Shown: positions 24,100 to 34,499, numbered from the stretch's first letter. The stretch: DNA of 64,000 nucleotides from Pseudomonas pharyngis (GCF_021602345.1 NZ_BQID01000008.1:186001-250000); one strand, 5' to 3'. Notes: generated from the sequence alone by a model not told the origin. A program made the numbers and translations.

Positions 24100-25068
24100 T
24101 CAGCCGCCGATGATCTTCATGACGGTCGCGCCGCCGGAAAACGCGACTTCCTGCTTGTCGCCCAACGCCTTGACCAGCAATCGTTGCAACGCCGGCAGCG
24201 CCTCATGGCGCGGCTTGTCGAGCAGGTCACCGACATAGTGGCGGTTGCTCGACGACAGGCAGCCATGCAGCCATCCGGTGGACGACAGGCGCAGGCGCGA
24301 ACAGGTTCGGCAGAACGGCACGCTTTCGTTGGCGATCACGCCGAAATTGCCCAAACCGGGAATCGCATAGCGAACTGCCGTGGCGTCCACCGGCGCGTCG
24401 GTTTGCGCGTACTCGTAATGTTCGCCGATCAGGCTCAGCAGCTGTTGCAGGCTGACGAACTGCTGCAGGAAGGCGTTGGAATCAGTGGCCAGGTGGCCCA
24501 TGCGCATCAGCTCGATGAAGCGCAGTTCAAAGCCGCGTTCAAGGCAGTAATCGAGCAACGGCATCACCTGGTCGAGGTTCTGCCCGCGCAACGGCACCAT
24601 GTTGACCTTGATCTTCATCCCCGCCGCTGCGGCCTGATCCATGCCATCCAGCACGGTGGCCAGATCGCCGCCACGGGCGATACTGCGGAACGCGCCGGCG
24701 TCCAGAGTATCGAGGGAAACGTTGAGGCGTCGCAGGCCGGCATCGACCAGCAACGGGAGTTTTTTCGCCAGGAGCTGGCCGTTGGTGGTCAGGCTGATGT
24801 CTTCCAGGCCCATCCTGCCGACGGCGCTCATGAAAGATTCGAGCTTGGGACTGACCAGCGGCTCGCCGCCGGTGATGCGCAGGCGCTCGATGCCCGCGGC
24901 TTCGATCAGATAGGCTACGCCACGCGCCATGGCCTCGGCCGACAGTTCATCCTGCGCAGCCACCAGCCGCTTGCCGTTGGGCACGCAGTAGGTACAGGCG
25001 TAATTGCAGGCTGAAGTCAGACTGATCCGCAAATTGCGAAAACGCCTGCCTTGACGGTCAACGATCAT
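24100..25068 (-). CDS. moaA: GTP 3',8-cyclase (molybdenum cofactor synthesis, step 1)
   Basis: This 322-residue radical SAM enzyme converts GTP to the cyclic precursor of molybdopterin. The N-terminal 4Fe-4S cysteines C21, C25 and C28 (ACNYACTYC) bind SAM. The C-terminal cluster CRTCSRLRLSSTGWLHGC binds GTP, and the chain ends in the essential GG. No other moa genes are near, so this is probably a second, stand-alone copy. A perfect 12-bp dyad at 25098-25129 lies just upstream. It may support the molybdenum hydroxylase encoded at 45-48 kb. Confidence 0.93.
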   Translation of the reverse strand: MIVDRQGRRFRNLRISLTSACNYACTYCVPNGKRLVAAQDELSAEAMARGVAYLIEAAGIERLRITGGEPLVSPKLESFMSAVGRMGLEDISLTTNGQLLAKKLPLLVDAGLRRLNVSLDTLDAGAFRSIARGGDLATVLDGMDQAAAAGMKIKVNMVPLRGQNLDQVMPLLDYCLERGFELRFIELMRMGHLATDSNAFLQQFVSLQQLLSLIGEHYEYAQTDAPVDATAVRYAIPGLGNFGVIANESVPFCRTCSRLRLSSTGWLHGCLSSSNRHYVGDLLDKPRHEALPALQRLLVKALGDKQEVAFSGGATVMKIIGG

Positions 25069-25097
25069 GAAGCACTCCGGCGATGGAAAATCGAGCG

Positions 25098-25129
25098 GCT
25101 AAAACTTGACTCACAATTCAAGTTTTAGC
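25098..25129. promoter_or_regulatory. Perfect 12-bp dyad upstream of moaA
   Basis: GCTAAAACTTGA and its exact inverse are separated by 8 bp, centred 45 bp upstream of the moaA start. It could be an operator or an mRNA hairpin. The TTGA-N8-TCAA spacing does not fit an ANR/FNR box, which needs N6. Confidence 0.6.
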
Positions 25130-25161
25130 AAGCCCTATGCCTGAGTATATTCCTGCGGTAC

Positions 25162-25189
25162 TGCGCCATGTAGCGAAAAACATGGCGCA
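25162..25189. repeat. Hairpin after the TetR gene
   Basis: A perfect 10-bp stem (TGCGCCATGT / ACATGGCGCA) with an 8-nt loop lies 18 bp past the tetR stop codon. It lacks a T run, so termination there is uncertain; it may be a 3'-end stabiliser. Confidence 0.55.
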
Positions 25190-25206
25190 TAAGGCAACTG
25201 AATGAT

Positions 25207-25845
25207 TCAGCTGCTTGGCGTTTCAGGGTCGCGCTTGCGCTTGTTGCCCATGCGCACGCCGATATCCATCAGGAACTGGAAGAAACCTTCCTGATCTTCC
25301 AGCACATTGCTCCAGAACGGCGAGTGATACAGCGCCACCGCGCCGTGCACCAGCGCCCAGGATGCGCAGTAATGGAAGTATGGCGGCACGTCTTCGAGCT
25401 TGCCTTCGCTGATGCGGCCCTTGATGAGCAGCGTCAGGCGTTCGAAGTTCGAGGCACGGATCTTGTGCAGCTCCTCGACCATCTCAGGGACCTGATTGCC
25501 CTTGACCACCTTCTCTTCCAGGCGATCGAACAGGCGATAGCGCTGCGGGTCGCGCATGCGGAATTCAAAGTAGGCACGGGACAGCGCTTCCTTGTCCTTG
25601 TCGACATCGGCCGAGTGCAACAGCTCGTTCAAGTCGCGCTCGTAATCGAGCATCAGGCGCAGGTAGATCTCGGCCTTGGACTTGAAGTGCTTGTAGATCG
25701 TGCCTTTGCCGATACCCACGGCATCAGCAATCATCTCGACGGTGACACTGTCTTCACCTTGTTCGAGGAACAGCTTGAGCGCGGTATCGAGAATTTCTTG
25801 CTCGCGGCGACGAAACTCACGGACCTTACGAGGTTCTTTGTGCAT
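25207..25845 (-). CDS. TetR family transcriptional regulator
   Basis: This 212-residue protein has an N-terminal TetR helix-turn-helix at about residues 14-60 (VEMIADAVGIGKGTIYKHFKSKAEIY) and a helical ligand domain. It starts at ATG 25845. Its position next to the probable rgsA RNA and tatD matches the P. aeruginosa order around PA2957-PA2959. The ligand and targets are unknown. It is single and monocistronic. Confidence 0.93.
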   Translation of the reverse strand: MHKEPRKVREFRRREQEILDTALKLFLEQGEDSVTVEMIADAVGIGKGTIYKHFKSKAEIYLRLMLDYERDLNELLHSADVDKDKEALSRAYFEFRMRDPQRYRLFDRLEEKVVKGNQVPEMVEELHKIRASNFERLTLLIKGRISEGKLEDVPPYFHYCASWALVHGAVALYHSPFWSNVLEDQEGFFQFLMDIGVRMGNKRKRDPETPSS

Positions 25846-26047
25846 AAGAAAAGGTCTGTAGGGGTCAAAATTCGAAGCCGCGTATTATGCCTAACTTGCG
25901 CAAAAATGCACGGATCATCCGACCATATCTGTGTTTCTTGTTCATTTCACGAACGTTTCGAGGGGAATGAGAACATAACCGAAGCGAACGTATTCCAAAT
26001 TTGTTTAAAAACCCCGGCCAGCCAACTGGACTCGGCGCCAGACTGAT

Positions 26048-26054
26048 CAATACT
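26048..26054 (+). promoter_or_regulatory. Probable -10 element of the rgsA RNA
   Basis: CAATACT resembles the RpoS-type extended -10 CTATACT and lies 6-7 nt before the inferred RNA start. RgsA of P. aeruginosa is RpoS-dependent. No clear GacA TGTAAG-N6-CTTACA element is visible in the 200 bp upstream. Confidence 0.45.
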
Positions 26055-26059
26055 TGAAC

Positions 26060-26178
26060 TGTCGGGCGACATCTCCCCCAAGTGTCGCGCCGGTAAAGGT
26101 ACCAAGGGACCGCGTGCCTTTGTTTTACTCCTAATGGTCTTAACCCGGATTCACCCCCCAGAACCCGGGTTTTTTTTG
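26060..26178 (+). ncRNA. rgsA: Small RNA RgsA (P16), probable
   Basis: The 341-bp gap between two minus-strand genes (tetR and tatD) ends in a plus-oriented terminator (AACCCGG / CCGGGTT plus T8), so an independent plus-strand transcript of about 120 nt exists here. The gap matches the place of RgsA (PA2958.1) in P. aeruginosa, an Hfq-binding, RpoS- and Gac-dependent RNA. The conserved segment GGGCGACATCTCCCCCAAG lies near the inferred 5' end. The rest of the gap (25846-26047) holds only upstream sequence with no ORF of note. The 5' end is approximate. Confidence 0.72.
26142..26178 (+). terminator. Terminator of the rgsA RNA
   Basis: The stem AACCCGG / CCGGGTT spans a 16-nt loop and is followed by T8. 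On the opposite strand no T run follows, so it serves a plus-strand RNA. Confidence 0.85.
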
Positions 26179-26186
26179 CCTGCGAT

Positions 26187-26972
26187 TCAGGCTTTTACAT
26201 GCGCCAGCGGAAACAGTCGCTTGAAGTTCTCGGTGGTCTGCTCGGCAAAACGCTCGTAGTTCTCGCCGCGCAGCATCGCCAGAAACTCTGCCACTTCCCG
26301 CACGTATTGCGGCAGGTTCGGTTTGCCGCGATAAGGGATCGGCGCCAGGTACGGCGAGTCGGTTTCCACCAGCAGGCGATCCGCCGGGACTTTGCTCGCG
26401 ACATCACGCAGCGCATCGGCATTGCGGAAGGTGACGATGCCCGACAGGGAAATGTAATAACCCATGTCCAGCGCCGCCTTGGCCATGTCCCAGTCTTCGG
26501 TGAAGCAATGCAACACGCCGGCCTGGGGCAACGCGGCTTCGCGCAACAACTCGAGCGTGTCGGCGCGGGCGCCGCGGGTGTGGATGATCACCGGCTTGCC
26601 GGTCTGCTGCGCGGCTTGCAGGTGCAGACGGAACGACTCCTGCTGAAGCTCGGCGGCTTCCGGCTCGTAGTGATAGTCCAGACCGGTTTCACCGATCGCC
26701 ACCACTTTCGTGTGATTGAGCTCATGCAGCAGCCAGTCCAGCGCCGGCGCCGCGCCCGGCTGCACATCCAGCGGATGCACGCCGACCGAGCAATCGACGT
26801 CGTCGTAACGCTCGGCCAGGGCTTTGACGTCGGCTGCGTTGTCGGCGCTGACGCCGATGCACAGGAAATGCCCGACGCCGCGTTCGCGGGCCGCATCCAG
26901 CGCGGCATCCAGGGAACCGTCGTGAGCGGCGAGGTCGAGGCGATCAAGGTGACAATGGGAATCTACGAGCAT
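26187..26972 (-). CDS. tatD: TatD family metal-dependent hydrolase/DNase
   Basis: This 261-residue TIM-barrel hydrolase has the metal ligands H6 and H8 (DSHCHLD), E95 (GETGLDYHYEP), H131, H155 and D205 (VETDSPYL). TatD-family proteins act as 3'-5' DNases in DNA repair and apoptosis-like DNA degradation; the exact role of this paralogue (PA2959-like, E. coli YcfH group) is unsettled. It starts at ATG 26972, 15 bp after pilZ, at the end of the long fab-holB transcript direction. Confidence 0.94.
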   Translation of the reverse strand: MLVDSHCHLDRLDLAAHDGSLDAALDAARERGVGHFLCIGVSADNAADVKALAERYDDVDCSVGVHPLDVQPGAAPALDWLLHELNHTKVVAIGETGLDYHYEPEAAELQQESFRLHLQAAQQTGKPVIIHTRGARADTLELLREAALPQAGVLHCFTEDWDMAKAALDMGYYISLSGIVTFRNADALRDVASKVPADRLLVETDSPYLAPIPYRGKPNLPQYVREVAEFLAMLRGENYERFAEQTTENFKRLFPLAHVKA

Positions 26973-26987
26973 AAAAAGGACTGCAAC

Positions 26988-27344
26988 TTACATCGTATGA
27001 GTGGGACGGTCGGACTTCAGGGCTCCGGCCAGATGAGTTTCGATGCGACTGCGCGCGGTGTTGTCGCCATCATTGAATTGCACGCCGACGCCGGCCGCGC
27101 GGTTGCCCTGCGCGCCTTTGGGGGTGATCCAGGCGACTTTGCCGGCCACCGGAATCTTCTCCGCCTCGTCCATCAGGTTCAGCAGCATGAACACCTCGTC
27201 GCCCAACTTGTAGTTCTTGTTGGTCGGGATGAACAGGCCGCCGTTCTTGATGAACGGCATGTAGGCGGCGTAGAGGACCGACTTGTCCTTGATGGTCAGG
27301 GACAAGATGCCGTTGCGCGGCCCCGGACTGACGGGTTCATTCAT
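26988..27344 (-). CDS. pilZ: Type IV pilus biogenesis protein PilZ
   Basis: This 118-residue protein matches the length and sequence of P. aeruginosa PilZ (PA2960). The start is ATG 27344 with GGAGGTCAAC upstream; the GTG four codons earlier is rejected. PilZ is needed for type IV pilus assembly together with FimX and PilB. Although it founds the PilZ domain family, it lacks the RxxxR c-di-GMP-binding motif, and that absence is visible here. It lies between holB and tatD as in other pseudomonads. Confidence 0.95.
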   Translation of the reverse strand: MNEPVSPGPRNGILSLTIKDKSVLYAAYMPFIKNGGLFIPTNKNYKLGDEVFMLLNLMDEAEKIPVAGKVAWITPKGAQGNRAAGVGVQFNDGDNTARSRIETHLAGALKSDRPTHTM

Positions 27345-27386
27345 GTTGACCTCCACTGCTGATGCTCAGAGTCTAGGTACACATTC

Positions 27387-29004
<1,618 letters not shown>

Positions 29005-29014
29005 TTAATCAAAG

Positions 29015-30196
29015 TCATTGCGTGTTTTGGGGAGCGGACGCTTCCGGTTCCGGCGTCGGTGCAGGCGCTTGAGCAGGCGGCTGCGGCAACGATTCCGGTG
29101 CAGTATCGGGTGAGGCGGCAGGAATCGCCTCCTCGGCTGCCGGAGCGGTCTCGGGCGCTGTCGTCGGCGCCGGACTGGAGCGGTAATCCGCGCGCCGCTT
29201 GAGCTGATACTCGCGCACCGCGTTGTTGTGCGCGTCCAGATCATCGGAGAACACGTGGCTGCCATCGCCACGGGCAACGAAGTAGAGGCTGGTGCCATCC
29301 ACCGGGTTGAGAGCCGCGTGAATGGCATCACGTCCGACCATGGCGATCGGCGTCGGCGGCAGGCCGGGAATCATGTACGTGTTGTACGGCGTGGCTTCCT
29401 TGAGGTGGGTGCGGGTCAGTTTGCCGTTGTAGCGATCGCCCAGGCCGTAGATCACCGTCGGATCGGTCTGCAACTGCATGCCCAGCGCCATACGCCGCAC
29501 GAAGACGCCGGCAATCTGGCCACGCTCCTGAGGCACGCCGGTTTCCTTCTCCACCAGCGATGCCATGATCAGCGCCTGATAAGGCTCGGTGTAAGGCACG
29601 TCGGCGGAGCGTTTTTCCCACTCCTTGGCCAGCACTTCGTCGAGGCGGTCAAAAGCCTTTTTCAGCAGTTCGGTATCGGTCACACCGCGCACGAAGCGGT
29701 AGGTGTCGGGGAAGAAGCGGCCTTCAGGGAACAGACCCTTGTGACCGATTTTGGCCATGACCTCGCTGTCACTCAGACCATTGAGGGTCTGTTCGATCTT
29801 TTCATCCTTGGCCAGCGCGGCGCGCACTTGATGAAAATTCCACCCTTCGACCAGGGTCAGGCTGTACTGAACCACATCGCCACGCTTCCACAGGTCGATC
29901 AGGCCGTTGACGGTCATGCCCGGTTGCATACGGTACTCGCCCGTATGAATCGGCGTGCCAGCGAGATTGAACCGCCAATAGACCCGCAGCCAGAACGCGT
30001 CCTTGATGACGCCATCGGCTTCGAGTCCAAGAAAAGTACGGGTCGGGGTGGATCCCTTGGGCACATCCAGCAGTTCTTCCTGCGTGATGTTCAGGGGCTG
30101 TTCCAGTGCCGAATGAATCTTCCAGGCGCTGGCGCCCAACAGCAGCCCTGCCAGAACCAGTCCGGTTTCCAGCAGCAGCAAAAGTTTACGTCTCAC
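29015..30196 (-). CDS. mltG: Endolytic murein transglycosylase MltG
   Basis: This 393-residue inner-membrane protein has one N-terminal helix (about 4-24) and a periplasmic YceG-like domain that cleaves nascent glycan strands. The catalytic glutamate lies in LIMASLVEKETG, followed by NTYMIPGLPPTPIAM. The last 55 residues are an Ala/Pro/Glu-rich disordered tail that E. coli MltG (340 residues) lacks. It starts at GTG 30196, 3 bp after pabC, and is co-transcribed with it. Confidence 0.94.
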   Translation of the reverse strand: MRRKLLLLLETGLVLAGLLLGASAWKIHSALEQPLNITQEELLDVPKGSTPTRTFLGLEADGVIKDAFWLRVYWRFNLAGTPIHTGEYRMQPGMTVNGLIDLWKRGDVVQYSLTLVEGWNFHQVRAALAKDEKIEQTLNGLSDSEVMAKIGHKGLFPEGRFFPDTYRFVRGVTDTELLKKAFDRLDEVLAKEWEKRSADVPYTEPYQALIMASLVEKETGVPQERGQIAGVFVRRMALGMQLQTDPTVIYGLGDRYNGKLTRTHLKEATPYNTYMIPGLPPTPIAMVGRDAIHAALNPVDGTSLYFVARGDGSHVFSDDLDAHNNAVREYQLKRRADYRSSPAPTTAPETAPAAEEAIPAASPDTAPESLPQPPAQAPAPTPEPEASAPQNTQ

Positions 30197-30199
30197 GAA

Positions 30200-31015
30200 T
30201 CAGGCATCCAGTAGCGCGCGGGCAATGGTTTGCAGTTTACGGGTGAGCGGGCCAACCGGCCAGCTCAGAGCAGCACAGGCGCGTACCGGCCAGACGCCAT
30301 ACACGCTGTTGCAGACAAAGACTTCATCAGCCCATTGCAGCTGTTCGAGGGGGATGTCGGTGATTTGCACGGGAATGCCCAGGGACTCGGCCTGAAACAA
30401 TATTTCTGCGCGCATCACGCCGGCCACGCCGCAACGTTTCAGGTCCGCCGTGATCAGCACACCGTCACGCACCAGGAACAGGTTGCTGAAGACTCCCTCG
30501 ATCACGCGACCCGCCTGATCGAGCATCAAACCTTCGGCGTGCTCACTGTCCCGCCATTCGGCGCGGGCAATGACCTGCTCCAGTCGATTGAGGTGTTTGA
30601 GCCCGGCGAGCAACGGCTGCCTGGACAAACGCGTGCTGCAAGGAAACAGGCGAACGCCCTGTTCGGCGTGGGCCGCTGGATAAATGGCGGGAGGATTGCC
30701 TTGCAGAATGCGTCGGCCCTGCGCCGAAGGATCCGGCGCATAACCGCGCAATCCGTCGCCACGGGTGAGGATGAGCTTGAGCACGCCCTCGCCCATCGCG
30801 GCGGCATAGGATTGCAGCTCATGGCGAATCAGCTCGACGTCCGTCGCAATGGCCAGACGTGTACAGCCGTCGGCCAGACGCGTCAGATGCCGATCCAGCA
30901 GCAACGGCTGGCCGCCTCGCACGGCGATGGTCTCGAACAGACCGTCGCCGTAAGCCAGGCCGCGATCTTTCAGCGACAGAGCGTCAGCCGGCAGACCGTC
31001 GACCCAGCAGTCCAT
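30200..31015 (-). CDS. pabC: 4-amino-4-deoxychorismate lyase
   Basis: This 271-residue fold-IV PLP enzyme releases p-aminobenzoate from aminodeoxychorismate for folate synthesis. The PLP lysine is K140 in GLKHLNRLEQV. DRGLAYGDGLFETI at the N-terminus and EGVFSNLFLV later are typical. Its ATG overlaps the fabF stop codon by 1 nt (TGATG), the conserved fabF-pabC arrangement. Confidence 0.95.
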   Translation of the reverse strand: MDCWVDGLPADALSLKDRGLAYGDGLFETIAVRGGQPLLLDRHLTRLADGCTRLAIATDVELIRHELQSYAAAMGEGVLKLILTRGDGLRGYAPDPSAQGRRILQGNPPAIYPAAHAEQGVRLFPCSTRLSRQPLLAGLKHLNRLEQVIARAEWRDSEHAEGLMLDQAGRVIEGVFSNLFLVRDGVLITADLKRCGVAGVMRAEILFQAESLGIPVQITDIPLEQLQWADEVFVCNSVYGVWPVRACAALSWPVGPLTRKLQTIARALLDA

Positions 31016-32259
31016 CAGCCGGCGAACCGACGGAACGCCAACGTGCCGTTGGTGCCGCCAAATCCGAACGAGTTGGACAGCACGACATCGATGTCCATGT
31101 TGCGCGCGGTGTGCGGCACGAAATCGAGATCGCAGCCTTCATCCGGCTCATCGAGGTTGATGGTCGGCGGCGCCACCTGGCTGTTGATCGCCAGCACGCT
31201 GAAGATCGCCTCGACCGCGCCCGCCGCACCGAGCAGGTGACCGGTCATGGACTTGGTGGAGCTGACCGCCAGCTTGTAGGCGTGATCACCGAACACCGAC
31301 TTGATCGCGTTGGCTTCAGCGAGGTCACCGGCCGGCGTCGAAGTGCCGTGGGCGTTGATGTATTGCACTTGATCGACGTTGATCTTCGCATCGCGCAGCG
31401 CGTTGGTGATGCAACGTGCCGCACCGGCGCCGTCGGCGGGTGGCGAAGTCATGTGGAAGGCGTCGCCACTGGTGCCGAAACCGATCAGCTCGGCGTAGAT
31501 GGTCGCGCCACGGGCCTTGGCGTGTTCGAGCTCTTCGAGCACCAGGGCACCGGCGCCGTCGGACAGCACGAAGCCGTCACGGCCCTTGTCCCACGGACGG
31601 CTGGCGCGGGTCGGCTCGTCGTTGCGGGTCGACAGCGCACGGGAAGCACCGAAGCCGCCCATGCCCAGACCGCACGCAGCCATCTCGGCACCGCCGGCAA
31701 TCATCACGTCGGCTTCGTCGTACATGATGTTGCGTGCCGCCATGCCGATGCAGTGCGTACCGGTGGTACACGCCGTGGCGATGGCGTAGTTAGGCCCCTG
31801 CGCACCCAGATGGATGGACAGGAAACCGGAAATCATATTGATGATCGAGCCAGGCACAAAGAACGGAGAAATCCGGCGCGGGCCAGTCTCGTGCAGGGTG
31901 CGGCTGGTTTCTTCGATGTTGGTCAGACCGCCGATACCCGAACCCATGGCCACGCCAATGCGTTCACGGTTGGCATCAGTGACTTCCAGACCGGCATTGC
32001 GTACGGCTTGAAAGCCGGCCGCCAGACCGTACTGAATGAACAGGTCGAGCTTGCGCGCTTCCTTGACCGACAGGTATTCCTCGACATTGAAGCCCTTTAC
32101 CGAGCCGCCAAAGCGGGTGGAATAGGCAGAAAGGTCGGTGTGTTCGATCAGACCAATGCCACTGCGGCCAGCCAGAATGCCCTGCCAACTGCTCGGCACA
32201 TCCGTGCCCAGTGGCGACAACATACCCATACCGGTGACTACGACGCGTCTACGCGACAC
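31015..32259 (-). CDS. fabF: 3-oxoacyl-ACP synthase II
   Basis: This 414-residue condensing enzyme elongates fatty acids and is responsible for the thermally regulated C16:1 to C18:1 step. The catalytic triad is C164 (ATACTTGTH) with histidines in INAHGTSTP and [15 protein letters not shown] 32259 ([12 protein letters not shown]) is chosen, with AAAGGAGAGTGCT upstream; the eleven extra codons to 32292 run into the terminator region. It is separated from acpP by a hairpin that may attenuate transcription. Confidence 0.96.
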   Translation of the reverse strand: MSRRRVVVTGMGMLSPLGTDVPSSWQGILAGRSGIGLIEHTDLSAYSTRFGGSVKGFNVEEYLSVKEARKLDLFIQYGLAAGFQAVRNAGLEVTDANRERIGVAMGSGIGGLTNIEETSRTLHETGPRRISPFFVPGSIINMISGFLSIHLGAQGPNYAIATACTTGTHCIGMAARNIMYDEADVMIAGGAEMAACGLGMGGFGASRALSTRNDEPTRASRPWDKGRDGFVLSDGAGALVLEELEHAKARGATIYAELIGFGTSGDAFHMTSPPADGAGAARCITNALRDAKINVDQVQYINAHGTSTPAGDLAEANAIKSVFGDHAYKLAVSSTKSMTGHLLGAAGAVEAIFSVLAINSQVAPPTINLDEPDEGCDLDFVPHTARNMDIDVVLSNSFGFGGTNGTLAFRRFAG

Positions 32260-32302
32260 AGCACTCTCCTTTTTCAAATGACGACTTTGCATCAGGCCTA
32301 AA

Positions 32303-32338
32303 GAAAAAACCGCACGCCATGATGGCAGTGCGGTTTTT
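32303..32338. terminator. Terminator/attenuator between acpP and fabF
   Basis: The stem AAAAACCGCAC / GTGCGGTTTTT with a loop of about 14 nt has T runs in both directions. On the minus strand it falls 30 bp after acpP. It probably stops most acpP transcripts, so acyl carrier protein is made in large excess over FabF. Confidence 0.8.
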
Positions 32339-32367
32339 CCATGACAGCAAGCAACGATTACAAACTA

Positions 32368-32604
32368 TTACGCCTGGTGGCTAGTAACGTAGTCGATTGC
32401 AGCTTGTACAGTAGTGATCTTCTCAGCTTCTTCGTCAGGGATTTCGGTCTCGAATTCCTCTTCCAGAGCCATCACCAGCTCAACGGTGTCAAGGGAGTCG
32501 GCACCCAGGTCTTCTACGAAGGAAGCGGTGTTGACCACTTCTTCTTCTTTAACACCCAGTTGCTCGGCAACGATTTTCTTGACGCGCTCTTCGATGGTGC
32601 TCAT
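32368..32604 (-). CDS. acpP: Acyl carrier protein
   Basis: This 78-residue acidic protein carries the growing acyl chain on 4'-phosphopantetheine attached to S37 in [12 protein letters not shown]. The sequence matches bacterial AcpP throughout. A strong ribosome-binding site (AGGAGTGAAAACAAGGT) precedes the ATG. It has its own promoter (32657-32684) and a terminator after it. Confidence 0.98.
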   Translation of the reverse strand: MSTIEERVKKIVAEQLGVKEEEVVNTASFVEDLGADSLDTVELVMALEEEFETEIPDEEAEKITTVQAAIDYVTSHQA

Positions 32605-32656
32605 ACCTTGTTTTCACTCCTAATGGACAAATTCAGGCAGCTGGCCAGTGGGTAAG

Positions 32657-32684
32657 TGTATAGAAAGACTTTTCAGCTTTTCAA
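32657..32684 (-). promoter_or_regulatory. Probable sigma-70 promoter of acpP
   Basis: On the minus strand TTGAAA (32684-32679) and TATACA (32662-32657) are 16 bp apart, about 55 bp upstream of the acpP start. An own promoter fits the very high level of ACP in cells. Confidence 0.6.
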
Positions 32685-32800
32685 CTGAAAGCTTTACTCC
32701 TCAAACCCTGCGGCCCTCTGCCTATAAATAGATTGCAGCTTTATAACGGATTTTAGACAGCTCGTATGACATTTTTTTGAAGCAATCCGTCACATTTGAA

Positions 32801-33544
32801 TTACATGTACATCCCGCCGTTAACCGGGATTGTAGCCCCGGTCACGTATGCCGCACCGTCGGATGCAAGAAAAGCGACCACGGACGCGATCTCTTGAGCT
32901 TGTCCCAGACGGCCCAGCGGAATCTGCGTCTGCAAGGCTTCACGCTGTGCTTCAGGCAGCTCGCGCGTCATATCGGTGTCGATAAACCCTGGGGTTACCG
33001 AGTTGACCGTAATCGAACGCGAACCGACTTCACGCGCCATGGCACGGCTGAAACCTTCCAGCCCGGCCTTGGCGGCTGCATAGTTTACTTGGCCAGCGTT
33101 GCCCATGGCACCCACCACCGAGCCAATACTGATAATTCGGCCCCAACGCGCCTTGGTCATGCCGCGCAGAACGCCCTTGGACAGGCGATACAGACTGTTC
33201 AGGTTGGTATCGATCACGTCGTACCACTCGTCGTCTTTCATGCGCATCATCAGGTTGTCGCGGGTGATGCCGGCATTGTTGACCAGAATCGCCACCGGCG
33301 CACCGAACTGCTCCTGGATACTCGCCAGTACCTTGGTAACCGATTCGTCGCTGGTGACGTTCAGTTCGAAACCTGCGCCCTGAATGCCGTTTTCCTTCAG
33401 GGTCGCAGCAATACGCTCGGCGCCCGAAGCGGAAGTCGCGGTGCCAACAACGATGGCGCCCTGACGACCCAGTTCCAGTGCGATAGCCTGGCCGATGCCA
33501 CGGCTTGCGCCGGTGACCAGTGCAACTTTACCTTGCAGACTCAT
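32801..33544 (-). CDS. fabG: 3-oxoacyl-ACP reductase
   Basis: This 247-residue short-chain reductase uses NADPH to reduce 3-oxoacyl-ACP. The cofactor motif is TGASRGIG from residue 11, NNAG is at 89-92, and the catalytic residues are S142, Y155 and K159 (YAAAK). It lies between fabD and acpP in the standard fab order. Confidence 0.97.
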   Translation of the reverse strand: MSLQGKVALVTGASRGIGQAIALELGRQGAIVVGTATSASGAERIAATLKENGIQGAGFELNVTSDESVTKVLASIQEQFGAPVAILVNNAGITRDNLMMRMKDDEWYDVIDTNLNSLYRLSKGVLRGMTKARWGRIISIGSVVGAMGNAGQVNYAAAKAGLEGFSRAMAREVGSRSITVNSVTPGFIDTDMTRELPEAQREALQTQIPLGRLGQAQEIASVVAFLASDGAAYVTGATIPVNGGMYM

Positions 33545-33560
33545 GCAAGCTTCTCCTGAT

Positions 33561-34499
33561 TCAGACAGCCGCTGCGCGAGCAGCAGCGAAAGCGTCTGGG
33601 GTATTGAGGTTGGAAGTCGAAACGCCTTCGGCGCAACGTTTGTTCAGACCGGCCAGCACTTTGCCAGGGCCACATTCGACCAGGCTGGTCGCGCCTTTGG
33701 CGGCCAGGGTCTGGACCGATTCAACCCAGCGAACCGGTTTGTAGAGCTGCTCCAGCAGATCGCGCTTGAGGGTTTCCAGATCCGCCGGCACCTGAGCGCT
33801 GACGTTCTGTACCACAGGGATTTGCGGCGCCTGCCAGTCGATGGCAGCAATGGACTCGGCGAAGCGCTCGGCAGCCGGGCGCATCAGTTCGCAGTGCGAC
33901 GGCACGCTGACCGGCAGCGGCATGGCACGCTTGGCGCCACGGGCCTTGCAGCCTTCGATGGCACGCTCAACGGCAGCCTTGGCACCGGCGATCACCACCT
34001 GGCCCGGGGAGTTGAAGTTCACTGCGCTGACCACTTCGCCTTGCGCCGCTTCGGCACAGGCAGCGAGAACATCAGCATCTTCCAGACCGAGGATGGCAGC
34101 CATGCCGCCCTGCCCGGCCGGTACGGCTTCCTGCATCAATTGGCCACGGCGCTCGACGAGCTTTACCGCGTCGGCCAGGCTCAAGCTGCCAGCAGCGACC
34201 AGCGCGCTGTATTCACCCAGGCTGTGACCGGCAACAAAGGCCGGACGCGCGCCACCTTCAGCCAGCCACAGACGCCACAGGGCGATCGAAGCGGTCAGAA
34301 TGGCCGGCTGGGTTTTGTCGGTTTGATTGAGCAGCTCTTCCGGGCCCTGCTGGGTCAGCGCCCACAGGTCGTAGCCCAGAGCATCGGATGCTTCTTTGAA
34401 GGTTTCGAGGATCAGCGGATGTTGCGCGCCCAGCTCGGCCAGCATGCCGAGGGACTGCGAACCCTGTCCTGGAAAGACGAATGCGAGGGAAGCAGACAT
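33561..34499 (-). CDS. fabD: Malonyl-CoA:ACP transacylase
   Basis: This 312-residue enzyme transfers malonyl from CoA to ACP. The nucleophile is S93 in GHSLGEY, the oxyanion-region GQGSQ is at 11-15, and the base histidine is in SVPSHCELM. It starts at ATG 34499. It sits between plsX and fabG, 16 bp upstream of the latter; there is no fabH here, as is usual in Pseudomonas. Confidence 0.97.
   Translation of the reverse strand: MSASLAFVFPGQGSQSLGMLAELGAQHPLILETFKEASDALGYDLWALTQQGPEELLNQTDKTQPAILTASIALWRLWLAEGGARPAFVAGHSLGEYSALVAAGSLSLADAVKLVERRGQLMQEAVPAGQGGMAAILGLEDADVLAACAEAAQGEVVSAVNFNSPGQVVIAGAKAAVERAIEGCKARGAKRAMPLPVSVPSHCELMRPAAERFAESIAAIDWQAPQIPVVQNVSAQVPADLETLKRDLLEQLYKPVRWVESVQTLAAKGATSLVECGPGKVLAGLNKRCAEGVSTSNLNTPDAFAAARAAAV

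Noticed and set aside
25098-25129. ANR/FNR box upstream of moaA
   Set aside because: ANR sites need TTGA-N6-TCAA; here the half-sites are 8 bp apart.
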